NCBI GenBank assembly: GCA_003445095.1
Contig: DLVS01000824.1
Span: forward strand, 1-17,918
Direction of reading: 5' to 3'
From: Verrucomicrobiales bacterium
Lineage (GTDB): Bacteria > Verrucomicrobiota > Verrucomicrobiia > Limisphaerales > UBA9464
Length of the DNA stretch: 17,918 bases
The notes under the pieces are model-generated. The model made no database searches, was not told the DNA's origin, and saw only the letters and a list, made by a program, of their open reading frames with translations. A program made the position numbers and the translations under genes. Of the stretch, positions 6,918 to 15,425 are shown piece by piece. Numbering within the stretch: position 1 is the first letter of the stretch; every line of letters begins with the position of its first letter.

Positions 6918-6969
6918 AGACATTTCGTCGACTCACCTACCGCCGCAAACCCCGGACGTGTGCAAGAGG

Positions 6970-9186
6970 TCACGGAGTCACGGAACCGCGTTGGAGGCCG
7001 GGAGTGACCAAAGCGCTTTGTGAGGCGCTTGCTATTACTGGCCGAATGTCGTGCTCAAGCGCTGAGAGCGAATCTGAAAGCCGGCGGATGAGTTCCTCGT
7101 CGTTGTGGAGTCCCGATTCTGGGTGGGAGTTCGCGGCGTCGCTGGGAAGACTAACTCCTGCGGAAGCGGGTATTGGTTCACCGCTTGAGTCCCTTTTAGG
7201 CACGGCCGGCTGCCCGTCGAGGATGCTCGCCAACAGCTCGAGCCGCTGAGTTATTCGATGGTCGTCGTTCCCGGTTCGGTTCGACGAGCCAGTCCCGTGA
7301 ACGGCCAAGCGTTCGCGTCCGAGCGCCAGCACGCCAAGGAAGACTTCCTGAAGTCGGTTCAAAGCGCGCATAACGACTCGACGTTCCGTCTCGGCCGGCA
7401 CATCCCCGGCGGTGGTCTCGAAAATCAATTCCTCCTGCAAGGTCAGGGCTTCAGCGATGCTGCGATGAATTTCCAGGGAACGCAGGCTCGCGTCGGTGGC
7501 GCTACCCAGGCACGTGCCGCGATGCACTTCAGCCATTTCCCGCAAAATCCCTGCGAGTTTGCGGCGTAGAGCAGTCCGCGTGAAAACCGGCCAGAGCGAA
7601 GCATCCACCACCGACATCACGGCAATGCCCAGTAGGATTCCAATCAGCCGGTCCCGCGCGGGCTCTAATTCCAACGTCGGACCGAATCCCGGCAACAGGA
7701 CGAGGTAGAGCGTTATTCCCATTTGCGCCCCGAGGTACGCGGTGCGGCTGCTGCCGCTACCAATCCACGAGGCGACAAAATTGAGGCCGGCCGACACGAC
7801 TAAGAGCGAAGCCAGCGATTGCATATTCGGCATCAACCCACCGATGACCACCAAGACGGCCAAACCGGCGAGCAAGGCGCCGCCGAATCGGAGCGCTGAC
7901 TTGTGCAATCCCGATCCTACCGTTGCTTGGGCAACCAGCACGGTGGTGAGCACACACGTTCCTATCCCTGGCCAGTCGAGCCCTTGGTACAAAAGTCCAC
8001 ACAGGGAGGCGGCCAGGGCGACCTTCAACCCGAAGCGGATTGCCTCCTGGTTGACGGCGGGGGACACCGGGTTGAAGAAGCCACGACGAGCGATCGGTTC
8101 ACGCGTGGGTGCGGCGGATACCGGTTCCTTTACTACCGCCAGAAAGGTTAGTGATTCAGGCACCACCGAAAGGAGACGTTCGAGTTCGTCGAGCTCGGGC
8201 CACGGCGCCTGCGGTGGGGTCCGAATGGCTGGCGTCCTGGCGTTGCCCACGGAACGAGGCCCAGGGGGCTGCCGCTGTTCGATAGCGCGCCGAAGCCGTT
8301 GGCATTCGTCGCGAATAGTTTCTAACCGCGCCGGAACGTCCCCAGCGAACATGGCTGGTCCTTCAGTCAAGGCGCGGCGCTCCAGCTCGAGAGCAGCAAA
8401 CACGAGCAGTTGGATGTCCGTGATCAACTTGATCTGCTCCGTATGACGTTGTCTGAGCCACTGATCTCTCGCCTCGGCCTGACGCAAAAGATCAAGTTGG
8501 CGGCCGAGCCGGGCCGCTGAGCTTCGGAGATCTCGGACCGGTACGGCTTCAGCAGACGTAGCACCGTCGACCGACGACAGCCGGCCGCACTTCACTTCGA
8601 CCGCGCGCAAGCTTTCCTGAAGATCGGTCAGCAAGAGTTCTACTGGGTTTTCCGGCCACCAGAGCATCTGCCCCAGCGTGCCGAGGGCGATCCCACAGGC
8701 CTGGAATATCACCGCTCGCAACCCGCCGTAGAAGGCGTCGTCGGGAGAGACGAACAGCTCCGGCACGACGATGACAAATGATACCGCGAAAAAGAGCATC
8801 GCGAATGGCGCCGTGGTCCGGCGCATCAGGTACATGGAGCTGGCGATGACCACGGCCTGCGTGGGGAACAACATCCAGGGTTGATCGACAAACGCTACCA
8901 ACACGACGAGCCCAAAGGCGCCTCCCGCCAAGGTGCCGACAATGTTCGAGACTACGGTGGCGCGGGCGGCGGCGGCGTCACCCATTCCCACGAGAAAAAG
9001 CATCAGCACCATGAATTGGCCACCGGGAATTAGATAAGCCGTGATGAAGGCCGTCCCGATGGCACAGAGGGCGCAGAGTCGGATACTGGCGCGCCAACGA
9101 GTGGGCGAGGGGGCTAGCTCGTCTCGAAGAAAGTTGAAGAGCCGATTTTCCCAGCGGACGGAGGAAATGTTTGTGGCTTGGCTCAC
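6970..9186 (-). CDS. FUSC-family membrane transporter (aromatic acid / fusaric acid efflux type)
   Basis: From the GTG at 9186 the protein is 738 residues. It has two membrane blocks separated by a long soluble helical region, the hallmark of FUSC/YccS/AaeB-type proteins. The first block spans roughly residues 35-175 (ALCAIGTAFITAYLI, MVLMLFLVGMG, MLFFAVSFVIVV). The soluble part (about 180-370) contains LERRALTEG-type helices. The second block (about 383-535) includes FGLKVALAASLCGLLYQGLDWPGIGTCVLTTVLVAQ and ITLYLVLLPGFGP, then a soluble tail of about 200 residues. The family exports aromatic acids and other toxic small molecules across the inner membrane; the substrate here is unknown. An open frame extends to 9303 but would overlap the upstream DUF1634 gene with Cys/Arg-rich residues. 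The GTG, 13 nt after that gene's stop, is therefore preferred, though no clear Shine-Dalgarno supports it. Confidence 0.85.
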   Translation of the reverse strand: MSQATNISSVRWENRLFNFLRDELAPSPTRWRASIRLCALCAIGTAFITAYLIPGGQFMVLMLFLVGMGDAAAARATVVSNIVGTLAGGAFGLVVLVAFVDQPWMLFPTQAVVIASSMYLMRRTTAPFAMLFFAVSFVIVVPELFVSPDDAFYGGLRAVIFQACGIALGTLGQMLWWPENPVELLLTDLQESLRAVEVKCGRLSSVDGATSAEAVPVRDLRSSAARLGRQLDLLRQAEARDQWLRQRHTEQIKLITDIQLLVFAALELERRALTEGPAMFAGDVPARLETIRDECQRLRRAIEQRQPPGPRSVGNARTPAIRTPPQAPWPELDELERLLSVVPESLTFLAVVKEPVSAAPTREPIARRGFFNPVSPAVNQEAIRFGLKVALAASLCGLLYQGLDWPGIGTCVLTTVLVAQATVGSGLHKSALRFGGALLAGLAVLVVIGGLMPNMQSLASLLVVSAGLNFVASWIGSGSSRTAYLGAQMGITLYLVLLPGFGPTLELEPARDRLIGILLGIAVMSVVDASLWPVFTRTALRRKLAGILREMAEVHRGTCLGSATDASLRSLEIHRSIAEALTLQEELIFETTAGDVPAETERRVVMRALNRLQEVFLGVLALGRERLAVHGTGSSNRTGNDDHRITQRLELLASILDGQPAVPKRDSSGEPIPASAGVSLPSDAANSHPESGLHNDEELIRRLSDSLSALEHDIRPVIASASQSALVTPGLQRGSVTP

Positions 9187-9199
9187 GTCCGAGGGCTGC

Positions 9200-9571
9200 T
9201 TATGCAAAGAGGCTGAACAAAAGGACCGACAGCACCACCAAACACACCGCAGTGTATAAGCGGTCCTTTTGCGCCGCGAAGCCACCCAAGGCGAGTCCGA
9301 CACGGACGAGGGGATTGATGAGCAGCAGAGCGATGCCGATCATGATGACACTTTGCCGGTGGCCCAGGGCAGAGGTCTCCAACGCTCGCCGAACCATCAA
9401 GACGGGATTTTCCAGGTACTTCGGCTCGCCCGTAAATAGGTGGTCGCCCGGGGCTAAGCCTGGATGCCCCACCACAAACCAAACCCAACCTGCGGCGATG
9501 ACCGCGGCCGCCAATAACACTCCTCCCAACATGACTTGCGCCAGTCGGCGTTGGATGAGCTCGTCTTTCAT
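9200..9571 (-). CDS. DUF1634-family small membrane protein
   Basis: This 123-residue protein has three predicted membrane spans (about residues 12-34, 73-98 and 105-122). The pattern MLGGVLLAAAVIAAGWVWFVVGHPG, then LGHRQSVIMIGIALLLINPLVRV, then LYTAVCLVVLSVLLFSLFA is characteristic of DUF1634. These proteins have no established reaction, but their genes commonly sit beside TauE/SafE permeases, as here: it starts 23 nt after the permease stop. It may be an accessory subunit of that permease. The start is ATG at 9571 with GGAG about 11 nt upstream. Its stop is 13 nt before the likely GTG start of the FUSC gene, so the three genes probably share a transcript. Confidence 0.85.
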   Translation of the reverse strand: MKDELIQRRLAQVMLGGVLLAAAVIAAGWVWFVVGHPGLAPGDHLFTGEPKYLENPVLMVRRALETSALGHRQSVIMIGIALLLINPLVRVGLALGGFAAQKDRLYTAVCLVVLSVLLFSLFA

Positions 9572-9594
9572 GGGATCACATTCTCCGGCTACGG

Positions 9595-10434
9595 CTACAG
9601 TTTGAATCCGAGCCCGCGAAATATCATTTGCAGAGAAATCGCCGTAACTGCGATGAGAAAGACTAAGCGCAGGACCTTGACCGGAGCCACCGGCAGGAGC
9701 CGCGCACCGATGAAGGCGCCGGCCAGGACTCCCAGCGCCACGGGCGCGACCAATACCGGATCGAGGTAACCACGCTTCAAATAAATCCCAACGCTCGCGG
9801 CGGCAGTGACTCCAATCATGAAGTTACTGGTGGCTGTAGTGACCTTGAACGGAATGCCCATGATCTGATCCATCGCCAGTACTTTGAAGGCGCCCGAGCC
9901 GATACCCAAAAGCCCCGACAGCAAACCCGCCACGCTCATCACTGCAAATCCGGGAACCACATGGCGCACGGAGTAAGGGACGCGGCCGCCCGGAGTCGGT
10001 TGATCGCCCACCAATCGAAAACGGATCGCAAATGGGTCGGAGGCCAGTGGCACGGCCGCCTCGGCAGGCTTCGGGCGAAGGGAAATGACTACCGTAGCCA
10101 TTAGGGCGAGTCCGAAGACGACGGCGAGAGTGGAAGGGTTGAGGACTGCGGCCAAAGATGCACCCGCGACCGCGCCAAGAGTGGTGGCTACACAAAGAAA
10201 CAAGCCGAGGCGCATATTGGAGGTCCCGTCGCGCAAATAAGCGGCCGCCGCGCCCGAGGAGGTCGCAATCACCGAGGTCAACGAGGCGCCCATGGCATAA
10301 CGAATATCGACGCCGAACCCCAACACCAAGAGGGGCGTAATAATAACCCCGCCTCCGAGCCCGATGAGCGAGCCGACAATCCCGGCTAACAACGAAACTG
10401 CGGCTAGCGCCAAAGAAAAGGTCAGTTCGTTCAT
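9595..10434 (-). CDS. TSUP-family permease (TauE/SafE-type anion exporter)
   Basis: The 279-residue integral membrane protein has the internal duplication typical of TSUP/TauE/SafE permeases. The first half carries GSLIGLGGGVIITPLLV (GLGGG at 25-29) and YAMGASLTSVIATSSGAAAAYL. The second repeats it as GLLSGLLGIGSGAFKVL (GIGSG at 177-181) and TTATSNFMIGVTAAASVGIYL. About eight membrane spans are expected, with a soluble loop near residues 122-155. Family members move sulfite, sulfoacetate or other organosulfur anions across the inner membrane; the substrate here cannot be told. Two starts are possible, GTG at 10443 and ATG at 10434. The ATG is preceded by GGAG at a short 3-nt spacing and is preferred. 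It is the first gene of a permease-DUF1634-FUSC operon, divergent from cheA. Confidence 0.9.
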   Translation of the reverse strand: MNELTFSLALAAVSLLAGIVGSLIGLGGGVIITPLLVLGFGVDIRYAMGASLTSVIATSSGAAAAYLRDGTSNMRLGLFLCVATTLGAVAGASLAAVLNPSTLAVVFGLALMATVVISLRPKPAEAAVPLASDPFAIRFRLVGDQPTPGGRVPYSVRHVVPGFAVMSVAGLLSGLLGIGSGAFKVLAMDQIMGIPFKVTTATSNFMIGVTAAASVGIYLKRGYLDPVLVAPVALGVLAGAFIGARLLPVAPVKVLRLVFLIAVTAISLQMIFRGLGFKL

Positions 10435-10644
10435 CCGCTCCACACTCCGAAAATGATTTCCGCGACACCAAGGCTATTTCTTCCCGTGATCTCGCGCCGC
10501 GAAATGAATCAGTTTTCCGTGGATGCAGACAGGGAAACTTGGCGACTTAGCCGATTCTTAACGACGACTCGGCCGAGGCGATCTTTCCCGCGGTTCGATT
10601 CCATTCGATTCGCCGGCGCCTCCTGAACTAGAGTTTCGCAACCA
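10435..10644. promoter_or_regulatory. Divergent promoter region between the permease operon and cheA
   Basis: This 210-nt gap must hold the promoters for the leftward permease operon and the rightward chemosensory cluster. I could not identify convincing -35/-10 pairs or a symmetric operator by eye. The location is the evidence; the individual elements are not resolved. Confidence 0.4.
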
Positions 10645-12846
10645 ATGGAAGCGAGTCCCAACAACGCCACCGCTCTGACCAAAGCGGCCGAAGTTTTGGC
10701 TCAGTTGGGAGTCGAGCTGGCCTTTGTCGAGCCCGAGGCCGACACGGGATTGTTGCCCATCAACAGCCTCGTCATGGACCTGGAGGAATTCGTCCTACCC
10801 AAGGCGCCGCCCGCAATCGCGACCGGACTTTCCGTCGCTCGCAAGTGGCTCGACGAGACGCTGGACGGTTCGGGTAAGTTTACGGCCGAATCCATCCGAA
10901 ACTTCAACCAGTGGCATTCGTGGATGAGCTCCGCGTTCACGGCCTGGGCGCGGAATACAACCATTCCGGCATGGGCTGCGAAGGAGAGCGAACTTGTTCC
11001 CGCCGCCACGGCTCCAACGGTCGCCCCCCAAGTCGCCGATACGACGCCGGCAGCAGATGAGCCCGCGATTCGGCTGAAGCTTGCCGAAGACGCCGAACTC
11101 CTCCGCGAGTTTCACAGTGAGTCGCTGGAACTCTTGCAAAATATCGAGCAGGGAGTGCTCGTGCTCGAGGCCAATCCCAAAGATCCCGGCACGATCAATT
11201 CAATCTTCCGCGCCTTCCACACGTTCAAAGGCGGTGCCGGCTTCCTCCACCTGGATGCCTTGCGAGACCTGGCTCATGACTTGGAGTCGCTCCTCGACGC
11301 CGCGCGCCGCTCGGACCTGGCGATCACTTCGGACATCATTGACCTGATCCTCGCCGGGGCCGATACGCTGAAACAGTTCACCACGGAGATCGGCGCGCAG
11401 TTGGACGGCACGAACGTGGGCGCGCCGATCGTCGTCCCTACCAAACAACTCGTCGGCCGAGTGCGAGCGGCTCTCCGAGGTGAGCAGGCGCCCGTCGCGA
11501 GTCGCGTGCCGCCGCCAGCTCCGTCAGTCGCCGCGGCCCCGAAGGCTGCCGAAGCAACCGCGGCAATCAGGGCCGTGACCGAAGCTGCTCCGGAACCAAA
11601 GTCTCCCTCACCAGCGTCGGGAGTGCCTCCTTTGTCAGCCGGCGGACGCCCGAGTTCGTCCCCGGCGGCCGACGGCGCCGCCGGATTCGTCAAGCTCGAC
11701 ACCCAGAAGCTGGACACGCTGGTGGACCTGGTGGGCGAGTTGGTCATTGCGCAGTCCATGGTGATCCAAAATCCCGATGTTCAGCGCCTTCCCAGCCGCA
11801 CGCTCGCGCGAAGTCTACGTCAACTCGGCCGAATCACTACCGATCTGCAACGCAATGCGATGTCGCTTCGGATGGTGCCGATTCGCGCGACCTTCCAGAA
11901 GATGACCCGCCTCGTACGCGACCTCGCCGCCCAACAACAGAAGCAGGCGCAGCTCGTACTGGAGGGCGAGGAAACCGAACTGGATCGCGGGATCGTGGAG
12001 CAATTGGCTGACCCGCTCGTCCACATGATCCGCAACTCGGTCGACCACGGCATCGAATCGCCGACCGACCGACAGGCCAAAGGCAAGCCAATGCTCGGCA
12101 CGATCCGCCTTTCCGCGGCTCACCAACGCGGCGGCATCGTGATCCGAATCCAGGACGACGGCAAAGGGTTGGACCGGGAGCGCATCCTGGCCAAAGCGCG
12201 CGAACGCGGCCTCCTCAAGCCGAACGCGACACCGAGCGACGCTGAAATCTTTGCGCTGATTTTCGCGGCCGGTTTCTCCACGGCGGAAACAGTCACGGAC
12301 ATTTCTGGACGAGGCGTGGGGATGGACGTCGTGCGGCGCAACATTGAAAAGCTCCGCGGCAAAGTCGAAATCTACTCCGTTGCGGGCCAGGGCACCACGT
12401 TCACCATTCTCCTTCCGCTCACTCTGGCCATCATCGACGGCATGCTCGTGGGCGTCGGCGATGATCGGTACATTATTCCCACGCTATCGGTTCGCGAGTC
12501 GTTCCGGCCTCGGCCCGGCATGGTCTCCACCGTTCACGAACGCGGCGAAGTTGTCAGCGTGCGCGGCCGGCTAACCCCGCTGCTTCGTTTGGGACAGCAC
12601 CTCGGGACACCGGGACGCGCCGCCGAGCCCGAAGAGGGAATCATTGTGGTGGTCGAATCTGGTGACGCCGCCCGTGGTCTCCTGGTGGACGAACTGATTG
12701 GCAAACAGGAAGTGGTCATTAAGAATCTGGGCGAAACATTTAAGAGGCAGAACTTGCTGGCGGGCGCAGCTATTCTAGGAGACGGCCGGGTCGGGCTCAT
12801 CCTCGACGTGGATACGCTCGTCAACTGCCGGACCAACGAGGCGTAG
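10645..12846 (+). CDS. cheA: Chemotaxis histidine kinase CheA with unusual N-terminal extension
   Basis: This 733-residue protein is the kinase of the chemosensory array. The HPt (P1) domain spans about 143-260, with phospho-acceptor His192 in FRAFHTFKGGAGFL. An Ala/Pro-rich linker (about 275-345) stands where P2 would be. The P3 dimerisation helices begin near 347 (KLDTQKLDTLVDLVGELVIAQ). The ATPase domain has the N box HMIRNSVDHG (His460, Asn464), G1 DDGKG (504-508), F box FAAGFSTA (540-547) and G2 GRGVGMD (555-561). The CheW-like P5 domain occupies about 585-728. All catalytic motifs look intact. The first ~140 residues (with NFNQWHSWMSSAFTAW near 86-101) match nothing I recognise. The ATG at 10645 is used; a weak GAG lies about 11 nt upstream. 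Without P2, phosphotransfer would occur directly from P1 to response regulators. Confidence 0.95.
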   Translation: MEASPNNATALTKAAEVLAQLGVELAFVEPEADTGLLPINSLVMDLEEFVLPKAPPAIATGLSVARKWLDETLDGSGKFTAESIRNFNQWHSWMSSAFTAWARNTTIPAWAAKESELVPAATAPTVAPQVADTTPAADEPAIRLKLAEDAELLREFHSESLELLQNIEQGVLVLEANPKDPGTINSIFRAFHTFKGGAGFLHLDALRDLAHDLESLLDAARRSDLAITSDIIDLILAGADTLKQFTTEIGAQLDGTNVGAPIVVPTKQLVGRVRAALRGEQAPVASRVPPPAPSVAAAPKAAEATAAIRAVTEAAPEPKSPSPASGVPPLSAGGRPSSSPAADGAAGFVKLDTQKLDTLVDLVGELVIAQSMVIQNPDVQRLPSRTLARSLRQLGRITTDLQRNAMSLRMVPIRATFQKMTRLVRDLAAQQQKQAQLVLEGEETELDRGIVEQLADPLVHMIRNSVDHGIESPTDRQAKGKPMLGTIRLSAAHQRGGIVIRIQDDGKGLDRERILAKARERGLLKPNATPSDAEIFALIFAAGFSTAETVTDISGRGVGMDVVRRNIEKLRGKVEIYSVAGQGTTFTILLPLTLAIIDGMLVGVGDDRYIIPTLSVRESFRPRPGMVSTVHERGEVVSVRGRLTPLLRLGQHLGTPGRAAEPEEGIIVVVESGDAARGLLVDELIGKQEVVIKNLGETFKRQNLLAGAAILGDGRVGLILDVDTLVNCRTNEA

Positions 12847-13076
12847 CGATGCCAGAGAAAAACGGGGAGAACCACAAATGGACACCAAGGCACACGAATC
12901 AAAGGGGCCATTTTGGTCGGTAAATCCGTTGCGCAGTAGTCAGCGTTTTGTGACCAGAACTCGCTCTTCCAAATGCCTTGTTTTGCCCCCCCTTTATTGG
13001 TGTTCATTCGTGCCCGTTCGTGGTTTCCCAACAACTCGACCATGATGACCAACACAAATTGCCGATTCGCAATGTC
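12847..13076. other. cheA-cheW gap filled by a repeat element
   Basis: This 230-nt gap within the che cluster has no gene. Most of it is the inverted repeat at 12870-13025. The cheW frame is open back to 12978, but those extra codons (CPPFIGVHSCPFVV) are translated repeat sequence. Confidence 0.6.
12870..13025. repeat. 156-bp inverted-repeat element, copy 2 of the dispersed family
   Basis: The left arm (12870-12906) and the reverse complement of the right arm (12989-13025) agree at roughly three quarters of ~37 positions, both starting AACCAC. The right arm contains, on the minus strand, the same 18-mer core CACGAATGAACACCAATA found at 6153-6170 on the plus strand. The interior shows no resemblance by eye to the interior of the 6137-6291 copy, yet the total length is nearly identical. 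It interrupts the spacing between cheA and cheW. Confidence 0.65.
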
Positions 13077-13607
13077 ATGACTCCGGACACTTCGTCACCC
13101 CCGGCGTTCGCCGCGAAACCAGGCAAGTATTTGACTTTCTCTCTGGGCCGCGAGTCCTACGGAGTGCCGGTCCTGAGCGTTCGCGAAATCATCCGCCTGT
13201 GTCCGATCACGCCGGTTCCCAAGATGCCGCGGTACATTAAGGGAGTGATCAACCTCCGCGGGAAAGTCATTCCAATCCTCGACCTGCGGGCCAAATTCGG
13301 GCTGGCGAGCGAAAGTTACGCGGATCGCGCCTGCATCATGGTCATTCAGGTCGGCCAACCGCCCAATGGAGGCACACTGATGGGCGCGATCGTTGACGCG
13401 GTTGAAGAAGTCGTCCCTTTGGCGGCCACCGACCTTGAATCCACTCCCGACTTCGGTGGCTCACCAGACACGCAATATATCCTGGGCATGGCCACGGTCC
13501 GGGGTGGGGTCAAAACGCTGCTCAACTTAGAAAAGATCTTTCAGGAAGATGGCACAGTTTCGCTTCCTTCGTCCTCCCCATTGAATTCCCCAACTCAAAC
13601 GCCATGA
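13077..13607 (+). CDS. cheW: Chemotaxis coupling protein CheW
   Basis: This 176-residue single CheW domain links receptors to CheA in the signalling array. Recognisable segments are [23 protein letters not shown] (residues 17-39), [25 protein letters not shown] (51-75, the core CheW signature) and [13 protein letters not shown]. The tail after about 160 is Ser/Pro-rich. The frame is open upstream to 12978, but those codons lie in the repeat element. The ATG at 13077, just before the conserved domain, is the sensible start, though no Shine-Dalgarno is evident. Its stop overlaps the ATG of the receptor gene (ATGA, 13604-13607), so the two are translationally coupled. Confidence 0.95.
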   Translation: MTPDTSSPPAFAAKPGKYLTFSLGRESYGVPVLSVREIIRLCPITPVPKMPRYIKGVINLRGKVIPILDLRAKFGLASESYADRACIMVIQVGQPPNGGTLMGAIVDAVEEVVPLAATDLESTPDFGGSPDTQYILGMATVRGGVKTLLNLEKIFQEDGTVSLPSSSPLNSPTQTP

Positions 13608-15217
13608 ATACTTGGACTATTTCGCGCCGGATCATCTCTGGTTTCGCCACGATGCTGGTCATCACGGCAGTTATTGGATTCTTCGCCCTCTGGTGCCTGC
13701 ACGAACTCAAAGACGACCTGGACGATCTCGCAGATAATACCCTTCCGAGCGTGCTCATCCTCAATGAATGCGCGTCGTTTTCGCGAGAGAATATGGTGCT
13801 CAGCCTACAGTTTATGCTGGCGATCTCCGACGAGCAGCGGGCGGAACTCAGCCGAGAAATCGCGGCGAATCGGACTCGGGTTGACGAGCTCTTTCAGAGG
13901 TATGTTCCGCTAATTTCCGACAATGAAGATCGAAGACTCTTTGAGGAATCAAAACGGACGCGAGCTGCCTTCGCTACCGCTCGCGATCGACTTTTGGAAC
14001 TAGTCCGCCAAAACAAAGTGGACGAGTACAAGAAATGGCAATGGGAGGTTGTGGTTCCCGCCTACGAAGCATCCATTGATGCTCTCCACTCTCAGGTCGA
14101 ATACAATAATAAGCTTGGCATGACTGCGGGTCAGTCGGGCAAAGCGGAAGCGACATCCGGCATCCGTCTAATCGGGCTCGTTCTCGGAGTTGCCCTGGTC
14201 GTGGCGAGTCTTCTCTCCTGGCAAGTCGCGCGCTCAAGCAACCGTGTCCTGCGAGACCTCGCCACCAATCTCGACCAGGGGGCCGTGCAGACCGCCGCGG
14301 CCGCTCGACAAGTTTCCGCCTCCAGCCAAACTCTCTCGTCCGGATCGAGTGAGCAGGCCGCGTCGGTGGAAGAGACCAGCGCCTCGTTGGAAGAGATGTC
14401 GAGTATGATCCGGTCCACTGCGGAAAATGCGCAAAAGGCCAAGGCGCTGGCCGGGGAAGCCCGCACCGTGGCGGAGGCTGGGTCCAAAACGATGGTCGAA
14501 ATGACTCAAGCCATGTCAGCAATCGATACGTCGAGCGCCGAAGTCGCCAAGATCGTTAAGAACATCGACGAAATCGCCTTCCAAACGAACATCCTTGCCT
14601 TGAATGCCGCCGTGGAAGCGGCGCGGGCGGGTGAGGCCGGCGCCGGATTCGCGGTCGTCGCGGACGAAGTTCGTTCGTTGGCCCAACGCAGCGCCGCCGC
14701 CGCGAAAGAGACGGCGGACAAAATCGAAGCGGCAATTGCCAGCAGCCGACACGGTTCCCGAAGCTGCACGAAGGTAGGAGAATCGCTGGCCCAGATTGCG
14801 GACAAAGTCTCGTCAACGGACTCTTTGGTCGCGGAAATCGCCACGGCTGCTCGGGAACAAGCGCAAGGCATCGAGCAGATCAACATCGCGATCGCCCAGA
14901 TGGACAAGGTCACGCAGAGCAATTCCGCGAGTGCCGAGGAGAGTGCCAGCGCCGCCGAGGAACTCGACGCTCAAGCGGAGTCCCTCAAGGATATGGTCGG
15001 GCAACTGCGAAAGCTCGTCGGGTGTGACGTGGCGGCTCCGACTGCGGCACCGCCTTCGAGTTCCCGCTACACGGTGTCGAGCAGTCCGTCCGTCGTCACC
15101 TCTCGGCCACGCCCTCCTGCCCCCAAGGCCATTTCGGCGAGTGGGCGCAAAGCGATCCCGATGCCTGGCGATGCCGTCGAAAAGGACCACGACGACGACA
15201 ACTTCCGGAACTTCTGA
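13604..15217 (+). CDS. Methyl-accepting chemotaxis receptor, HAMP-less, with C-terminal CheR-docking pentapeptide
   Basis: This 537-residue transmembrane receptor has TM1 at about 11-33, a helical periplasmic sensor (34-186, four-helix-bundle type in length and composition) and TM2 at about 187-207. The signalling domain begins almost at once; only ~20 residues separate TM2 from the coiled coil, so no HAMP domain fits. The hairpin tip [21 protein letters not shown] (from 323) and [14 protein letters not shown] are intact and should bind CheA/CheW. Candidate methylation sites are Glu256/Glu257 ([10 protein letters not shown]) and Glu445/Glu446 ([10 protein letters not shown]), both fitting the usual consensus. 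A Ser/Pro-rich tail of ~60 residues ends in NFRNF, fitting the x-aromatic-x-x-aromatic CheR/CheB tether. The ligand is unknown. It overlaps cheW by 4 nt. Confidence 0.93.
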   Translation: MNTWTISRRIISGFATMLVITAVIGFFALWCLHELKDDLDDLADNTLPSVLILNECASFSRENMVLSLQFMLAISDEQRAELSREIAANRTRVDELFQRYVPLISDNEDRRLFEESKRTRAAFATARDRLLELVRQNKVDEYKKWQWEVVVPAYEASIDALHSQVEYNNKLGMTAGQSGKAEATSGIRLIGLVLGVALVVASLLSWQVARSSNRVLRDLATNLDQGAVQTAAAARQVSASSQTLSSGSSEQAASVEETSASLEEMSSMIRSTAENAQKAKALAGEARTVAEAGSKTMVEMTQAMSAIDTSSAEVAKIVKNIDEIAFQTNILALNAAVEAARAGEAGAGFAVVADEVRSLAQRSAAAAKETADKIEAAIASSRHGSRSCTKVGESLAQIADKVSSTDSLVAEIATAAREQAQGIEQINIAIAQMDKVTQSNSASAEESASAAEELDAQAESLKDMVGQLRKLVGCDVAAPTAAPPSSSRYTVSSSPSVVTSRPRPPAPKAISASGRKAIPMPGDAVEKDHDDDNFRNF

Positions 15218-15233
15218 GCCATACCATGCAGTA

Positions 15234-15367
15234 CAGGAGCGCGGGCGGTCCCGCCCGCGCAAACAGGGAAGACAGTCAAAACAGCCCAACCACAGATGAA
15301 CCCAGCTGGACACGGATCCGAGGGATTCATTTCCGATTTTGCGCGGGCGAGGCCGCCCGCGCTCCGG
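15234..15367. repeat. Pair of inverted GC-rich palindromic repeats between mcp and cheR
   Basis: The 30-mer at 15234-15263 and the reverse complement of 15338-15367 match at 27 of 30 positions. Each is itself a hairpin. The first has perfect 10-bp arms GCGCGGGCGG / CCGCCCGCGC around TC (15239-15260). The second has a 9-bp stem with a 4-nt loop (15341-15362). Such strong GC hairpins resemble REP-type repeats and could also attenuate or end transcription, although no T-tract follows. Confidence 0.75.
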
Positions 15368-15404
15368 GCATTACGGCTCGCCCGCACTGGGTTTGTTCGT
15401 GGTT
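15288..15404. repeat. Copy 3 of the AACCAC-type inverted repeat, interleaved with the GC palindromes
   Basis: The left arm at 15288-15304 (starting AACCACAGATGAACCCA) and the reverse complement of 15388-15404 match at 13 of 17 positions. The arms alternate with the two GC-rich palindromes in the order GC, left arm, GC, right arm. The shared AACCAC start relates this copy to those at 6137 and 12870, but it is shorter and more diverged. The rest of the 15218-15425 gap holds no gene. Confidence 0.5.
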
Positions 15405-15425
15405 GAATTGAATCGATCCGGCTGA

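Noticed and set aside
7742..8446. 234-residue plus-strand frame inside the FUSC gene
   Set aside because: The product is Ser/Arg/Thr-rich low-complexity sequence antisense to a clear membrane transporter.
12978..13076. 33-codon N-terminal extension of CheW
   Set aside because: The codons are mostly translated repeat sequence and the CheW domain begins after the ATG at 13077.
15234..15404. Repeats as a CRISPR array
   Set aside because: The units are inverted rather than direct, few in number and not evenly spaced, and no cas genes are present.
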